From Glaciecola sp965658765 (GTDB lineage: Bacteria; Pseudomonadota; Gammaproteobacteria; Enterobacterales; Alteromonadaceae): 53,261 nucleotides of DNA. Below the pieces are notes generated by a model, which had not been told where the DNA came from, ran no database searches, and saw only the letters and a program-made list of their open reading frames with translations. Numbering within the stretch: the first letter of the stretch is position 1; every line of letters begins with the position of its first letter. The position numbers and the translations under genes were made by a program. The DNA lies in the NCBI GenBank assembly GCA_965658765.1, contig CBFHTO010000024.1, positions 1 to 53,261 of the forward strand, in the 5' to 3' direction. Positions 25,610-35,026 of this stretch are shown in pieces.

Positions 25610-26236
25610 TTATGTAAATAAGCGCATGAACCAGTTCTTCTGCAAATCTGCTTCACATGATTTTAATTGTGTCGCATATCGTCTAGAACGAGCATCGACC
25701 TTGTTTGCCACTTTTACAAGCCACTGTTTTTTGCGATAGGTTTTGCGTTTATAACCGCCCCACCCTTCATGATAGTTTAAGTATTGAGCTCCAGCATCCC
25801 ACTTTGATATACGGTTAATACTATGAGTCTTTTTAATAAACCAACCCATAAAATCAATGGCATCTTCAAAGTCATCACGGTCTGCAAAACTGTTTCCAGT
25901 CTCTCGTTTATAGTCCGCCCAAGTCATTGTTTTCGCCTGAGCATAACCGTAGGCAGTACTCACCCTGCCCCATGGAATTAAGCCAAATAACACATAATCT
26001 CTAGGGGGTAGCGCATCGTGACGAAAAGAACTTTCTTGATACATCATTGCCATTGGAACATGAATCGGAACACCGTAGCGATCTCTCATGTCTGCAGCAG
26101 CATCGTACCAGTCATCCTTTTCTTCGAAAATCTTACATAGATTCTCTCTATTTTTAGGTTGAGAAGTCGCACAGGATAATAAAAAACCTGACATAAAACA
26201 GATTGATAAAAATAAATTAATTTTTTTTTGAAACAT
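25610..26236 (-). CDS. Lysozyme-like (SLT-type) outer-membrane lipoprotein
   Basis: A 208-residue lipoprotein: signal MFQKKINLFLSICFMSGFLLSC with lipidated C22. The mature part has lytic-transglycosylase-like features: MAMMYQESSF with candidate catalytic E68 and STAYGYAQAKTMTW, as in the GLMQ/YGYAQ motif of SLT folds. It probably cleaves glycan strands of peptidoglycan, or binds them. It does not match MltC, MltE or Slt over its length, so no symbol is given. The start lies next to the candidate sigma-E promoter on the other strand. Confidence 0.75.
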   Translation of the reverse strand: MFQKKINLFLSICFMSGFLLSCATSQPKNRENLCKIFEEKDDWYDAAADMRDRYGVPIHVPMAMMYQESSFRHDALPPRDYVLFGLIPWGRVSTAYGYAQAKTMTWADYKRETGNSFADRDDFEDAIDFMGWFIKKTHSINRISKWDAGAQYLNYHEGWGGYKRKTYRKKQWLVKVANKVDARSRRYATQLKSCEADLQKNWFMRLFT

Positions 26237-26238
26237 AT

Positions 26239-26266
26239 TGAACTTTGCTTAGATTATCCGCTCTTA
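26239..26266 (+). promoter_or_regulatory. Candidate sigma-E promoter
   Basis: TGAACTT (26239-26245) matches the sigma-E -35 consensus GGAACTT at 6 of 7 bases; after exactly 16 bp TCTTA (26262-26266) resembles the -10 TCTGA. It points rightward into a short stretch that ends in a strong terminator, with no gene between. Confidence 0.6.
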
Positions 26267-26271
26267 ATAAT

Positions 26272-26336
26272 GTGTGTGAAAATTTGTTTCCCTGAGTGTG
26301 TGTTACCTAGTACAGAAATGTACTAGGTTTTTTTTT
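26272..26336 (+). ncRNA. Candidate sigma-E-dependent small RNA (MicA-like position)
   Basis: A predicted RNA of about 64 nt: start near 26272-26274 from the sigma-E promoter, single-stranded 5' part with ATTTGTTTCCCTGA, then a terminator hairpin ending in nine T. It lies downstream of and antisense-oriented to gshA, the same placement as E. coli micA, whose 5' region also has ATTTGTT and CCCTGA. The U-rich end suits Hfq. Start, expression and targets are inference. Confidence 0.55.
26305..26336 (+). terminator. Orphan rho-independent terminator
   Basis: Perfect stem ACCTAGTAC/GTACTAGGT (26305-26313, 26320-26328), six-nt loop, then a T tract to 26336. The T tract is on the plus strand, where no protein gene lies upstream since 24465; both flanking genes are on the minus strand. 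Confidence 0.9.
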
Positions 26337-26415
26337 GCTTTTCATTTAAACAAAGTGATTGCAGACAAGCTCACGTGTCTATTAATGATACCGTAAATCA
26401 ACTCACTTAATTCCA

Positions 26416-28023
26416 CTAACATGTAATTGATTTATCACTGGCTTTACGCTTATCAAAATAATTTTTTACGAAACTTTCGAAAGACTCTGTTTCTGAATTT
26501 TCAATTTCTTTCTGTGCCTGCAAAGAGACGCTCGCTTGTTCTTCAAAACGTTGCTGATTTATATTTTTAAAAGATAAGTTACGATTAAAAGCTTTATACT
26601 CTTTTGCCAACTCTAGACCAAGAATGCTGTTATCAATGTTGTTCTCTAATAAAGTCGATAGCCACTTACCCGACGGCGTGATTTCAGGATTTAGAAATTT
26701 CTGCTCTTGTAAACGCACAGCATCAGTGTATTTCGTATTACTGTGAATATGGTCAAGTAACGAAGCCACCTCGGTCCATTTTGATATTAACTCGCTAGAC
26801 CAATCTGGAATACTCATACTTATGCCGCTGTTATCCAAAAGTAGATTTGGATCTCGCCCCTTAAGTACCGTAAGATTCACGTTTTCTTGCGCTGTTTTGG
26901 ATTCTTGTTCAGACATAAAGTCTGTCGGCATAAGTAAATTCGTTAATAGAAAAACGTCCAAAAAATAGAATTGGTCTTCGTCAATCCCGATCGGCGAATA
27001 AGGATTGACGTCAAGAGATCTGACCTCAATATAACGAACGCCTCGATTTTCTAGAGCATTTGTCGGCATTTCTAAGGACTCAGCAATTTGCTTTGGCCTT
27101 ATCGGTGAGTAAAGCTCATTTTCTATCTGTAGGACATTATCGTTTAATTGCTCCCACCCGTCTTTTTCAGAACAGCTAAACTTAGCGTATTCTGAGGCTT
27201 TTTGACCCATCGCGCTTCTGACTGAGTTCACATAAGTTCGCAGATCATTATGGCAAATGCTCAAACTTGACTGCGCTGAACTGGTATAACCCAAGTCACT
27301 CATTCTTAAAGACGTAGCGTAAGGTAAATATAGCGTTCCTTTACCCACTTTTTGAAAAGCGTGAGGTGTATCTCTGTGTGAGATAAAAGACGAGCAAAGT
27401 GCAGGCGATGCACCAAATAAATATGGTATCACCCATGCCAAGCGTTTGAAGTTTCTTATCAACGAAAAATAGTGCTCTGATTGTGTATCTTTATCCCAAA
27501 CCTGTCCGTGACGTTCACACCATAGTTGCCAAAATGTTTCAGGTAATGAAAAATTGAAATGCACGCCGGCAATAACTTGCATCATACTTCCGTATCGATG
27601 ATGCAAGCCAGTACGATAGACTTCTTTCATTTTCGCGATGTTTGATGTTCCGTATTGTGCAATTGGGATATTTGTTTCCGAATCGATGAAACAAGGCATG
27701 CTTAATGGCCAGAGATATTCGTTATCTATACTTTGATAGGTAAACTTATGAATATCAATTAATTGAGCGATACTTGTCTTCACAGAACTATCGGGGGGCG
27801 TTATGAATTCGAGCAGAGACTCCGAAAAATCAGTAGTAATAAAATCGTGAGTTAATGAGGAACCAAGCGCGGACGGATGATTTGTCTGCGCGATCCCACC
27901 ATTCTCATTTACTCGTAATGCTTCTCGTTCTATTCCATGCCTAATATTTTTCAATTTACTTGCCAAGCTAGGCTCGGATAAAAGCGCAAACCTAGCTTCG
28001 AAACTATTTAAATCATTCGTCAA
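26416..28023 (-). CDS. gshA: Glutamate-cysteine ligase
   Basis: A 535-residue proteobacterial-type gamma-glutamylcysteine synthetase, first step of glutathione synthesis (glutamate, cysteine, ATP). Recognised by RHGIEREALRVNENG near residue 30, HDFITTDFSESLLEFITPP, QVIAGVHFNFSLP, SLRMSDLGYTS and ENRGVRYIEVRSLDVNPYSPIGI. Length is close to the E. coli enzyme. The start is 36 bp from the stop of the upstream M16 protease gene on the same strand, so co-transcription is possible. Confidence 0.96.
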   Translation of the reverse strand: MTNDLNSFEARFALLSEPSLASKLKNIRHGIEREALRVNENGGIAQTNHPSALGSSLTHDFITTDFSESLLEFITPPDSSVKTSIAQLIDIHKFTYQSIDNEYLWPLSMPCFIDSETNIPIAQYGTSNIAKMKEVYRTGLHHRYGSMMQVIAGVHFNFSLPETFWQLWCERHGQVWDKDTQSEHYFSLIRNFKRLAWVIPYLFGASPALCSSFISHRDTPHAFQKVGKGTLYLPYATSLRMSDLGYTSSAQSSLSICHNDLRTYVNSVRSAMGQKASEYAKFSCSEKDGWEQLNDNVLQIENELYSPIRPKQIAESLEMPTNALENRGVRYIEVRSLDVNPYSPIGIDEDQFYFLDVFLLTNLLMPTDFMSEQESKTAQENVNLTVLKGRDPNLLLDNSGISMSIPDWSSELISKWTEVASLLDHIHSNTKYTDAVRLQEQKFLNPEITPSGKWLSTLLENNIDNSILGLELAKEYKAFNRNLSFKNINQQRFEEQASVSLQAQKEIENSETESFESFVKNYFDKRKASDKSITC

Positions 28024-28059
28024 AATTTAACTCTCAATTTACTATTTTAGACATCTACC

Positions 28060-30897
28060 CTAACGCGGCACGTCTATTACTTCGATTTGGCGACCAAACT
28101 CTGCAAGCGACTCTTTAAGTGAGCTTGCGTCACCAACGACGACAATATGCATTTTGTCTGTGTCGAGCCACTTATTAGCAAGTTCATTTAATTCAGCCAC
28201 GCCGACAGTTTTGATGATTTGTTGCTGGCGCTCAGTATAGTCTCGATCCAACTCAAGTGATAATAATCGGACCAAGAAACCCGCTTTTTGTCGCGGCGTT
28301 TCATAACGCAAGGCATCTGACTGCGTATACGCGTTGCGCAAAAACGCCAGTTCTTCTTCGCTCATGCCAGCTTCGCGGTATGTATCAATTTCCTTTAACA
28401 GCTCTTGTATGCTCTCTTTGGTGAACTTAGCGGTCACATCAGCCGATGCGCTAAACGTACCGGTGGTTTTGCCTCCGGAGAATCGGCTTCTTGCACCATA
28501 TGTATAGCCTTTATCCTCACGCAAGTTTAAGTTGATTCTGCTGTTAAACATCCCACCTAACGGAAAATTAGCCAAATTTAATTTAAAGAATTCACCATAG
28601 GGATCATAGACCGGCGCATGTCTAAATATATTCACGACAGATTGCACACCGCCTGGGTTATCTACAATATAAATTTTACCATCACCCAATTCTTTGTCAT
28701 AAGAGAAATTTGGGAGCTCATAAGGTTTTGGTGACCAAGAAGTCAAGAAATCCAACTTGTTTATCAAACTGCTTTTGTCTAAATCGCCTACCGCAACAAG
28801 TAATGCGTGGCTCGGATTATAGTATGTTTCATAAAACGTTTTGATATCTTCTAAGGCAATGCTTTCGATGCTTTTTAAGGTTCCCGTATCTGGCAAACCA
28901 AGCCTTGAATCCTCACCATAAAGCAACATATCTCGCGCGCGTGATGCAAGTACGGACGGCTGCTTTAGTTGTTGTTGTAGACCCTGCAAAGTACGCTGCT
29001 TAGCAAGAGAAAAGTCCGCTTCGCTGAATGCTGGATTAAACAATTTTTCTTTAAGGAGCTCAAGCGTCGCATCTAGGTTTTTGCTCAGGCTATTTACGTA
29101 AATATTCGTATAGCGTCCGTTTGCACTAAAGCTAATTGAACTACCCAGTAATGCTAATTCGTTTGATATGTCTTCGTTGCTATAGTTCTTTGTACTCTCG
29201 TTCATCAGCGCAGCGGTCATTGTAGCTAAACCAGGCATATCAATTGGATCTAGCAATACCCCACCTTCTAAACTTAATGTAATCGAGACCGTCGGTGTTT
29301 CGTTTGACTCAACACCAAGCACCTCAATACCATTGTCAAATGAATGCTCCCACAACTCAGGTACTGTTACTGCTTTATTCGCGCTTGCGCTTGGCATTAC
29401 GCTGCGATCAAATGAGTCAACGATACTTGCTCTTTCAGTACTGGCTAGCGCTACGTCTTCAACCGGAATGACGCGCTTCGGTAGCTCGAAATTTTGTTCA
29501 GCAACTGCGAGCTCTGGCTTGCCGTTAGGCACGACACTAAGTACAACCGCTGATTTTCCTTTCACATAAGTATTATAAACTCGCATTACATCGTCTTTTG
29601 TCACCGCGTTATAGCGATCGAGGTCGAGTTGAATGGTATCGGGCTCGTCTCTAAAAATTTGGCTAGACGCCATAATATTTACTTTACCTTGTACACTTTG
29701 AAGGCCATAAATTGAGCTGGCTTCAATGCTACTTTTTACTCTTTGTAAATCATCATCTTGCACGCCTCTTTGTTCAAACTCAGCTAGAGATTGCTCAATA
29801 ATTTGATTTAATTCTTTTAAATTCCCAACATTTTGCGGATTAGCTAAAGATAACAAGGTAAATTCACAAGCTAATTCTCGACAGGGATGAGAAGCATATG
29901 CTTGCACTGCCAACCCGTTTTTAACCATATTTTTATAGAGTAAGGAAGTTTTACCAGCTCCCAAAATACTGGCCAATACATCCAAGGCAGGCTCATCAGG
30001 ATGGTCGCGATAGACTGTTGGATAAGTTACCTGTAACAAAGGTAGATAAATTTTATCTTCTAGCGTTAAGTAACGCGTTTCTTCAAGCGTAGCAGGCTGT
30101 TTCTCTGCATCTGTAACCTCGGGGCCTCTTGGAATAGGGCCAAAGTATTTCTCGATCCAAGCTTTTGTTTGAGCAATGTCAATATCTCCACCAATGGTCA
30201 ATACTGCATTATTCGGCCCATACCATCTTTCGAAAAAAGCTTTTAAATCGTCGACATTCACTCGATCTAAATCTTCGACATATCCAATAGTGGACCAAGA
30301 GTATGGATGCCCTACCGGATAAAGTGCTTCTGCCGTGCGTTCAAATCTTAAACCATATGGTTGATTATCGACCCGTTGACCACGTTCATTTTTGACAGTT
30401 TCTCGCTGAGTCTCAAACTTCTCTTGCGTCACGGCAGGTAATAAAAAGCCCATCCGATCTGCTTCTAGCCAGAGAACTTTCTCTAATTGATTCGCTGGAA
30501 CAGTTTGAAAATAATTCGTCCGATCGGTGTTTGTTGTCCCGTTTAAGTTACCGCCTGCTTCGGTAATAATTTTGAAGTGTTCTTCATCGGCGACATTTTC
30601 ACTTCCTTGAAACATCATGTGTTCAAAAAAGTGTGCAAACCCAGAGCGGCCATAATCCTCTCTTGCTGAACCAACATGATAGGTAACGTTCACGTTTACC
30701 AAGGGATCTGATTTATCTTCGTGTAATACGACTGTTAAGCCGTTTTCTAGGGTGTATTTATGATAAGGGATAAGCTCTCCCTGAAACGCTAGCGATTCTG
30801 CAGCAACATCATCAGATAGAGTTTCAGGCGCTTTAGAACAGGCTGATAAGACGCCCGCGCAGGCAAAAAATGCAATAAGTAAGTTATGTCGTTTCAT
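28060..30897 (-). CDS. M16-family zinc metalloprotease lipoprotein
   Basis: 945 residues with lipoprotein signal MKRHNLLIAFFACAGVLSAC, lipidated C20. It has two M16 halves (about 45-480 and 515-930). The first carries the inverted zinc motif H89-F-F-E92-H93 (AHFFEHMMFQGS) and the downstream Glu in ETVKNERGQR (E171). The second half lacks HxxEH and is the inactive structural partner, as in pitrilysin-like enzymes. It should degrade peptides at the periplasmic face of an envelope membrane. It could stabilise or process envelope proteins; the substrate is unknown. Lies upstream of gshA. Confidence 0.9.
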   Translation of the reverse strand: MKRHNLLIAFFACAGVLSACSKAPETLSDDVAAESLAFQGELIPYHKYTLENGLTVVLHEDKSDPLVNVNVTYHVGSAREDYGRSGFAHFFEHMMFQGSENVADEEHFKIITEAGGNLNGTTNTDRTNYFQTVPANQLEKVLWLEADRMGFLLPAVTQEKFETQRETVKNERGQRVDNQPYGLRFERTAEALYPVGHPYSWSTIGYVEDLDRVNVDDLKAFFERWYGPNNAVLTIGGDIDIAQTKAWIEKYFGPIPRGPEVTDAEKQPATLEETRYLTLEDKIYLPLLQVTYPTVYRDHPDEPALDVLASILGAGKTSLLYKNMVKNGLAVQAYASHPCRELACEFTLLSLANPQNVGNLKELNQIIEQSLAEFEQRGVQDDDLQRVKSSIEASSIYGLQSVQGKVNIMASSQIFRDEPDTIQLDLDRYNAVTKDDVMRVYNTYVKGKSAVVLSVVPNGKPELAVAEQNFELPKRVIPVEDVALASTERASIVDSFDRSVMPSASANKAVTVPELWEHSFDNGIEVLGVESNETPTVSITLSLEGGVLLDPIDMPGLATMTAALMNESTKNYSNEDISNELALLGSSISFSANGRYTNIYVNSLSKNLDATLELLKEKLFNPAFSEADFSLAKQRTLQGLQQQLKQPSVLASRARDMLLYGEDSRLGLPDTGTLKSIESIALEDIKTFYETYYNPSHALLVAVGDLDKSSLINKLDFLTSWSPKPYELPNFSYDKELGDGKIYIVDNPGGVQSVVNIFRHAPVYDPYGEFFKLNLANFPLGGMFNSRINLNLREDKGYTYGARSRFSGGKTTGTFSASADVTAKFTKESIQELLKEIDTYREAGMSEEELAFLRNAYTQSDALRYETPRQKAGFLVRLLSLELDRDYTERQQQIIKTVGVAELNELANKWLDTDKMHIVVVGDASSLKESLAEFGRQIEVIDVPR

Positions 30898-31028
30898 ATT
30901 TTTCTTATTAGTAAGTGAAAATGCTCCCTAATGATGTAGAAAAATAGTGAACTTGTAAAAGATTTATTGTGTACAATTGGCATATTACTTAAGCATTAAT
31001 GCTGTTAAGTGACCATTGGAGTACAAAC

Positions 31029-31586
31029 ATGCCTCAAGAGCAAAACCTTATCGACCTTGATTTTGCACTAACACAGCTAGGTGGCAACAAAGAGTTGCTC
31101 ATGAAAATGCTAACGAAATTTCAAAACGAGTTCGCTGACGCTGGGGATTTGATAGAAAGTAATATCGCCACTCAACAATTGTTAGAAGCAAAAAATAAAG
31201 CTCATACTGCAAAAGGCTTGGCCGGTAATTTAGGACTTAAAGACTTATTCGATATAAGCCGACAGCTTGATGAAGAGCTACGTGCAGATAATTTGCAAGC
31301 TGAAACTCTCGCTACATTTAAATCCATCATGAAAGATAGTTGTGATGCTATTTCAGAACTTCAATTTGACCAGCCCGTGGCGCCTGACTTCACTGGTAGT
31401 AATGACTCAATAGACTACAAATCCACCTTCATTGACCGTTTAGAGCGGCACGAATTTATAGACGATGAAACTTTGCATAAATATATTGATAGTTTAAATC
31501 TTGAAAACGATGATAAAGTCAAAGTAAGAGAACTGGTCGAAGAGTTGCAATACCCGAAGGCACTCAGCATCGTTAAACGAGGTTAG
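31029..31586 (+). CDS. Hpt-domain phosphotransfer protein
   Basis: 185 residues from ATG 31029 (TGGAG 8 nt upstream; an in-frame ATG at 30999 lacks this). The Hpt domain covers about 5-105, with phospho-accepting H59 in AHTAKGLAGNLGL. The last 75 residues form a second, acidic part not recognised. Hpt proteins relay phosphate between a hybrid kinase and a response regulator. Neither partner is nearby, so this is an orphan relay module, followed 32 bp on by a pseudouridine synthase gene. Confidence 0.82.
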   Translation: MPQEQNLIDLDFALTQLGGNKELLMKMLTKFQNEFADAGDLIESNIATQQLLEAKNKAHTAKGLAGNLGLKDLFDISRQLDEELRADNLQAETLATFKSIMKDSCDAISELQFDQPVAPDFTGSNDSIDYKSTFIDRLERHEFIDDETLHKYIDSLNLENDDKVKVRELVEELQYPKALSIVKRG

Positions 31587-31618
31587 AATGTTTACTTTAA
31601 CACAGTAGAAAATCATCA

Positions 31619-32380
31619 ATGGAGGTCATTCTCGAACATCCCGATTTTATTGTTGTTAATAAGGACGTTGGAGTGCCGATGCACTCCACACCAGGCACAA
31701 ATAAAGAAACTCAATTCAGTAAACAAGATGGCATCATTAAGCCTTCTATTCCTATCGTAGAGCTCATAAAAAATTCACTTGGGTTGGACAAACTATATTT
31801 GGTGCATCGTCTTGATACTCCAACTAGTGGTTGCTTGATACTTGCAAAAAATACTTATGCTGCAAGTCAATTTGGTCGATTGTTTGAATCGCGAGCTGTG
31901 CTCAAATTTTATATTGCGCTGGGTAATAAAAAACCGAGGAAAAAACAAGGTAAAATCATCGGAGACATGGAAAAAGCAAGAAATGGCAGTTATAAACTAT
32001 CTAAATCCAAACATAACCCTGCTATTACTCATTTTATTTCAAAGTCACTTGAAGACGGTCTGAGGCTGTTCTGTGTCAAACCTGAATCGGGTAAGACCCA
32101 TCAAATAAGGGTAGCCCTGAAAAGTATCTCAAGCCCCATTATTGGTGACGAACGCTATAAGGGAAGCTTGTCTGATCGTTTGTACCTGCACAGTCACAGC
32201 ATTGGGTTTTATTACGACAGTCAATTTTATCTTGTAAACTGCCTGCCTAATCAAGGTGAACTTTTTGACAAGCATAAGTCTTTTCTAAGTAAGCTCAACA
32301 TGTTTGATTTTGCCTGGCCAAAAGCTGTGCTGTCTGAAGAACAAAGAGCAATTAGCAAGCACGCACTACGATTAGGGTGA
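31619..32380 (+). CDS. RluA-family RNA pseudouridine synthase
   Basis: A 253-residue synthase with no S4 domain. Catalytic D66 lies in LVHRLDTPTSGCLILAKN, and ESGKTHQIRVALKSIS...IGDERYKG and RLYLHSHSIGFYY are the conserved later motifs. It converts a uridine in tRNA or rRNA to pseudouridine; the target cannot be told from sequence. Shine-Dalgarno is weak. The stop is 4 bp before the panE-like start, so the two genes are one unit. Confidence 0.88.
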   Translation: MEVILEHPDFIVVNKDVGVPMHSTPGTNKETQFSKQDGIIKPSIPIVELIKNSLGLDKLYLVHRLDTPTSGCLILAKNTYAASQFGRLFESRAVLKFYIALGNKKPRKKQGKIIGDMEKARNGSYKLSKSKHNPAITHFISKSLEDGLRLFCVKPESGKTHQIRVALKSISSPIIGDERYKGSLSDRLYLHSHSIGFYYDSQFYLVNCLPNQGELFDKHKSFLSKLNMFDFAWPKAVLSEEQRAISKHALRLG

Positions 32381-32384
32381 TTAA

Positions 32385-33347
32385 ATGAAAGCGTCTATTC
32401 GCGAGCATGAAGCATCTTTAGAAAACGAACTACGGGGCAAGACTTTGATATGCGGTCAAGGCGCTATTGGAAGTTTATTCGCGTATCACTTCAGATCTTT
32501 AGATCCCTTAATTTTTTGTCGAGATTCGCGCAAAAGCAAACCTCTTAGCTTGTCATTATTAAACGGAGAACAATACCCTCTAGTCTTTGCTAAAACTGAC
32601 ATGTCTTGTTTTCCTAAACAAAATATGAAGATGATTGTTATACCTGTAAAACAGTATCAAACCCTTGCTCTCTCTAAGCAACTGCATGAGATCGCGGATC
32701 AACAAACGGTGTTCGTGCTGATACAGAATGGCATGGGGGGCGCAGAGATTCTTCGTTCACAGTTCAAGAAGAATCCGATTTTGATTGGCACAACCACCGA
32801 CGCGGTATTCAAAAAGGACGTTAATGTTTACCAAATGATATCTTCAGGGAAATTAAGCATTGGTGAATTCAATGCTTATAAAGAAGTGCATTCAGAGCTA
32901 GTCAGATCGTGTATTTCAACTATCCAAAACCTCCATCCCAACGTTGAGGTGACCGAAGATATAACACAAATACTTTATAAAAAATTACTAGTGAATGCCG
33001 TCATAAACCCCCTCAGCGCTTTATTAAATATCCAAAATGGTGGATTACAGCAACACTCTTCAAAAACTAAAAAAATAAAACGCGAGGTGTTTGATATTTA
33101 CCTAGCACATGACATTGATTTTGACGAAGAACACTGGTCAAAACACGTCGACCAAATAATCGAGGACACAGCCAATAACTTCTCTTCTATGCATCAAGAC
33201 ATGTATTTTAAACGCCAAAGCGAAATAGACGGAATCCTAGGTTACCTCATAAACCTGGCATCACAACATAATATACAAGCGGAATACCTAACAGAGTTAT
33301 ATGGTCGTATAAAAGCAATAGAAAAAGAGTATGTAGTTGCTTTATAG
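32385..33347 (+). CDS. panE: 2-dehydropantoate 2-reductase-like protein (PanE family)
   Basis: 320 residues. Rossmann glycine motif LICGQGAIGSLFAYHF (21-36) for NADPH, VKQYQT with K89, and ILYKKLLVNAVINPLSALL with K200 at the ketopantoate catalytic position. The expected reaction is ketopantoate plus NADPH to pantoate, for coenzyme A. The N-terminal 20 residues precede the usual start. PanE paralogues with other substrates exist, so the symbol is tentative. Converges on nhaC. Confidence 0.8.
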   Translation: MKASIREHEASLENELRGKTLICGQGAIGSLFAYHFRSLDPLIFCRDSRKSKPLSLSLLNGEQYPLVFAKTDMSCFPKQNMKMIVIPVKQYQTLALSKQLHEIADQQTVFVLIQNGMGGAEILRSQFKKNPILIGTTTDAVFKKDVNVYQMISSGKLSIGEFNAYKEVHSELVRSCISTIQNLHPNVEVTEDITQILYKKLLVNAVINPLSALLNIQNGGLQQHSSKTKKIKREVFDIYLAHDIDFDEEHWSKHVDQIIEDTANNFSSMHQDMYFKRQSEIDGILGYLINLASQHNIQAEYLTELYGRIKAIEKEYVVAL

Positions 33348-33497
33348 ATATAATTTCAGTAAGTAGTAAGTTTCGTATAGAAGAAGTCAATATTTTACGG
33401 TCCACACCAGTATTTTTTTGAGCTATTTCTAAATTTGCATAATTTGGAGTATTTGCGCTTCAGTCGGCATTATAAGAATGTTGTTCTTTTTCAACTT

Positions 33498-33517
33498 AGC
33501 GCTTTTTCATAAGCGCT
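33498..33517. terminator. Weak hairpin between panE and nhaC
   Basis: Stem AGCGCTT/AAGCGCT with a 6-nt loop in the convergent spacer; no T tract follows on either strand. Possible shared 3'-end structure. Confidence 0.3.
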
Positions 33518-33565
33518 GGTTATCCGAATGGCGAGACCCTTTTTACATCTTATTACTCTTATAAT

Positions 33566-35026
33566 TCAATTTTCGTCCCTGTTGTTGTCGCTATCTTTTA
33601 GCATTGGGGTACCGTCCTTATTGAGTTTTGAAACTTCCTCGCCAGATGCTTTCCATTCAGCCTTTTCATCCTCGGTGGCTTTGGGAGAGTATAAGCCTGT
33701 GTATGCATAAAGAATCCCTATGAGCGGAGCAGTCCAGCATGCAAATGCGAGGGGGATATATAGCAAGTTTTCTATATTTCCTCCCGAAATACTCAAACCT
33801 AGGGCAGATATTACAAATGCGCCACCTGCATTCCAAGGAATGAGCGGTGACATTAATGTTCCTCCTTCTTCAATACCGCGAGATAAATTGAGCGTTGAAT
33901 ACCCCATGCCTCGATAAACTGGCGAATACATTCGTCCTGGCAACGCTACCGCCAGATAGGGGTCTCCCGCAACTAAGTTCGTCGAAAACGCGGTTCCAAC
34001 CGCTGCAGTCTGTGTACCAGCAAATGTTGAAACCTTGCTTTTTATTGCATTGATAATAGTCCTTAAGCAACCTGTTTTTTCGAGCGCACCACCAAAGCCT
34101 AGAGCAATCAACACTAAGGAAATTGTCCACATCATAGATTGGATGCCACCACGATTTAACAGACTGTTGATTTCGTCAACACCAGTTTGAATGCTGTAGC
34201 CATTATTTGCGAAATCAAAAACAGACTGCAAACTTTGTCCCTGAACAATCATTGCAGTCGCGCCTCCAGCAACAACGCCAGCAAATAAAGACGGAATTGG
34301 GGGGAATTGCTTTAATGCAAGCACCATTACTATCAATGCCGGTAACAATAACCAAGCAGATATATAAAAGTTTTCTTCTAATGTATTTGTTATGCCGTTT
34401 ATCTTTTCAAACGATACGCTGCTGGTGTCTAAGTAGTAAAAGCCCACCACTAAATATATGGTTAGTGCAATGACCATAGCCGGAATGGTTGTTGCCATCA
34501 TGTTTTTAATATGAGAGAACACATCAGTGCCTGTGACGGCTGGTGCTAAATTAGTTGTATCAGAAAGAGGTGAGATTTTGTCACCAAAAAAGGACCCAGA
34601 TACTACAGCACCTGCAGTCCAGTACATCGGGATATCAAAGCCTTCTCCTATCCCCATTAGGGCTAATCCTACGGTCCCTACACTGCCCCAACTGGTCCCT
34701 AATGATACTGATACTACAGCGCAAATTATCATTCCGGCAGCCAAAAATATTTCAGGCGAGAGCGTTTTTAATCCATAATAGATGATGGTGGGAACAGTTC
34801 CACTAGCAATCCAAACGCCAATAATCATGCCGACGGTAATTAATACTGCCACCGAAGGCAAAGCGACATGAATAACATGGAAAATGCCTTTTCTGATTGC
34901 CGACCATTCAAGCCCTAAGTAAATACCTACCGCGCTAGTAATCGCCAATCCGATCGCAAGTGGGATGTGAGGCTCAAATACACCGAAGTAAAAAATTTGA
35001 GTACCGAGTATTAGTAGCGTCAGCAA
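33566..35026 (-). CDS. nhaC: Na+/H+ antiporter of the NhaC family
   Basis: A multi-helix inner-membrane protein with NhaC signatures: SLGTSWGSVGTVGLALMGIG, YWTAGAVVSGSFFGDKISPLSDTTNLA and GIEEGGTLMSPLIPWNAGGAF. It exchanges internal Na+ for protons, giving pH and salt tolerance, and fits a sodium-motor organism. The first conventional codon is TTG at 35026, but the frame stays open upstream: the segment 35029-35080 reads KQTEQAKPNLLLALAPV, like the usual NhaC start, and GGGGAGGA lies just before an ATC at 35080. True start is probably 35080 with a non-standard codon. The C-terminal 35 residues are polar. Confidence 0.88.
   Translation of the reverse strand: MLTLLILGTQIFYFGVFEPHIPLAIGLAITSAVGIYLGLEWSAIRKGIFHVIHVALPSVAVLITVGMIIGVWIASGTVPTIIYYGLKTLSPEIFLAAGMIICAVVSVSLGTSWGSVGTVGLALMGIGEGFDIPMYWTAGAVVSGSFFGDKISPLSDTTNLAPAVTGTDVFSHIKNMMATTIPAMVIALTIYLVVGFYYLDTSSVSFEKINGITNTLEENFYISAWLLLPALIVMVLALKQFPPIPSLFAGVVAGGATAMIVQGQSLQSVFDFANNGYSIQTGVDEINSLLNRGGIQSMMWTISLVLIALGFGGALEKTGCLRTIINAIKSKVSTFAGTQTAAVGTAFSTNLVAGDPYLAVALPGRMYSPVYRGMGYSTLNLSRGIEEGGTLMSPLIPWNAGGAFVISALGLSISGGNIENLLYIPLAFACWTAPLIGILYAYTGLYSPKATEDEKAEWKASGEEVSKLNKDGTPMLKDSDNNRDEN

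Noticed and set aside
28060..30897. M16 protease as two fused active units
   Set aside because: Only the first half has HxxEH; the second lacks it, as is normal for the inactive half.
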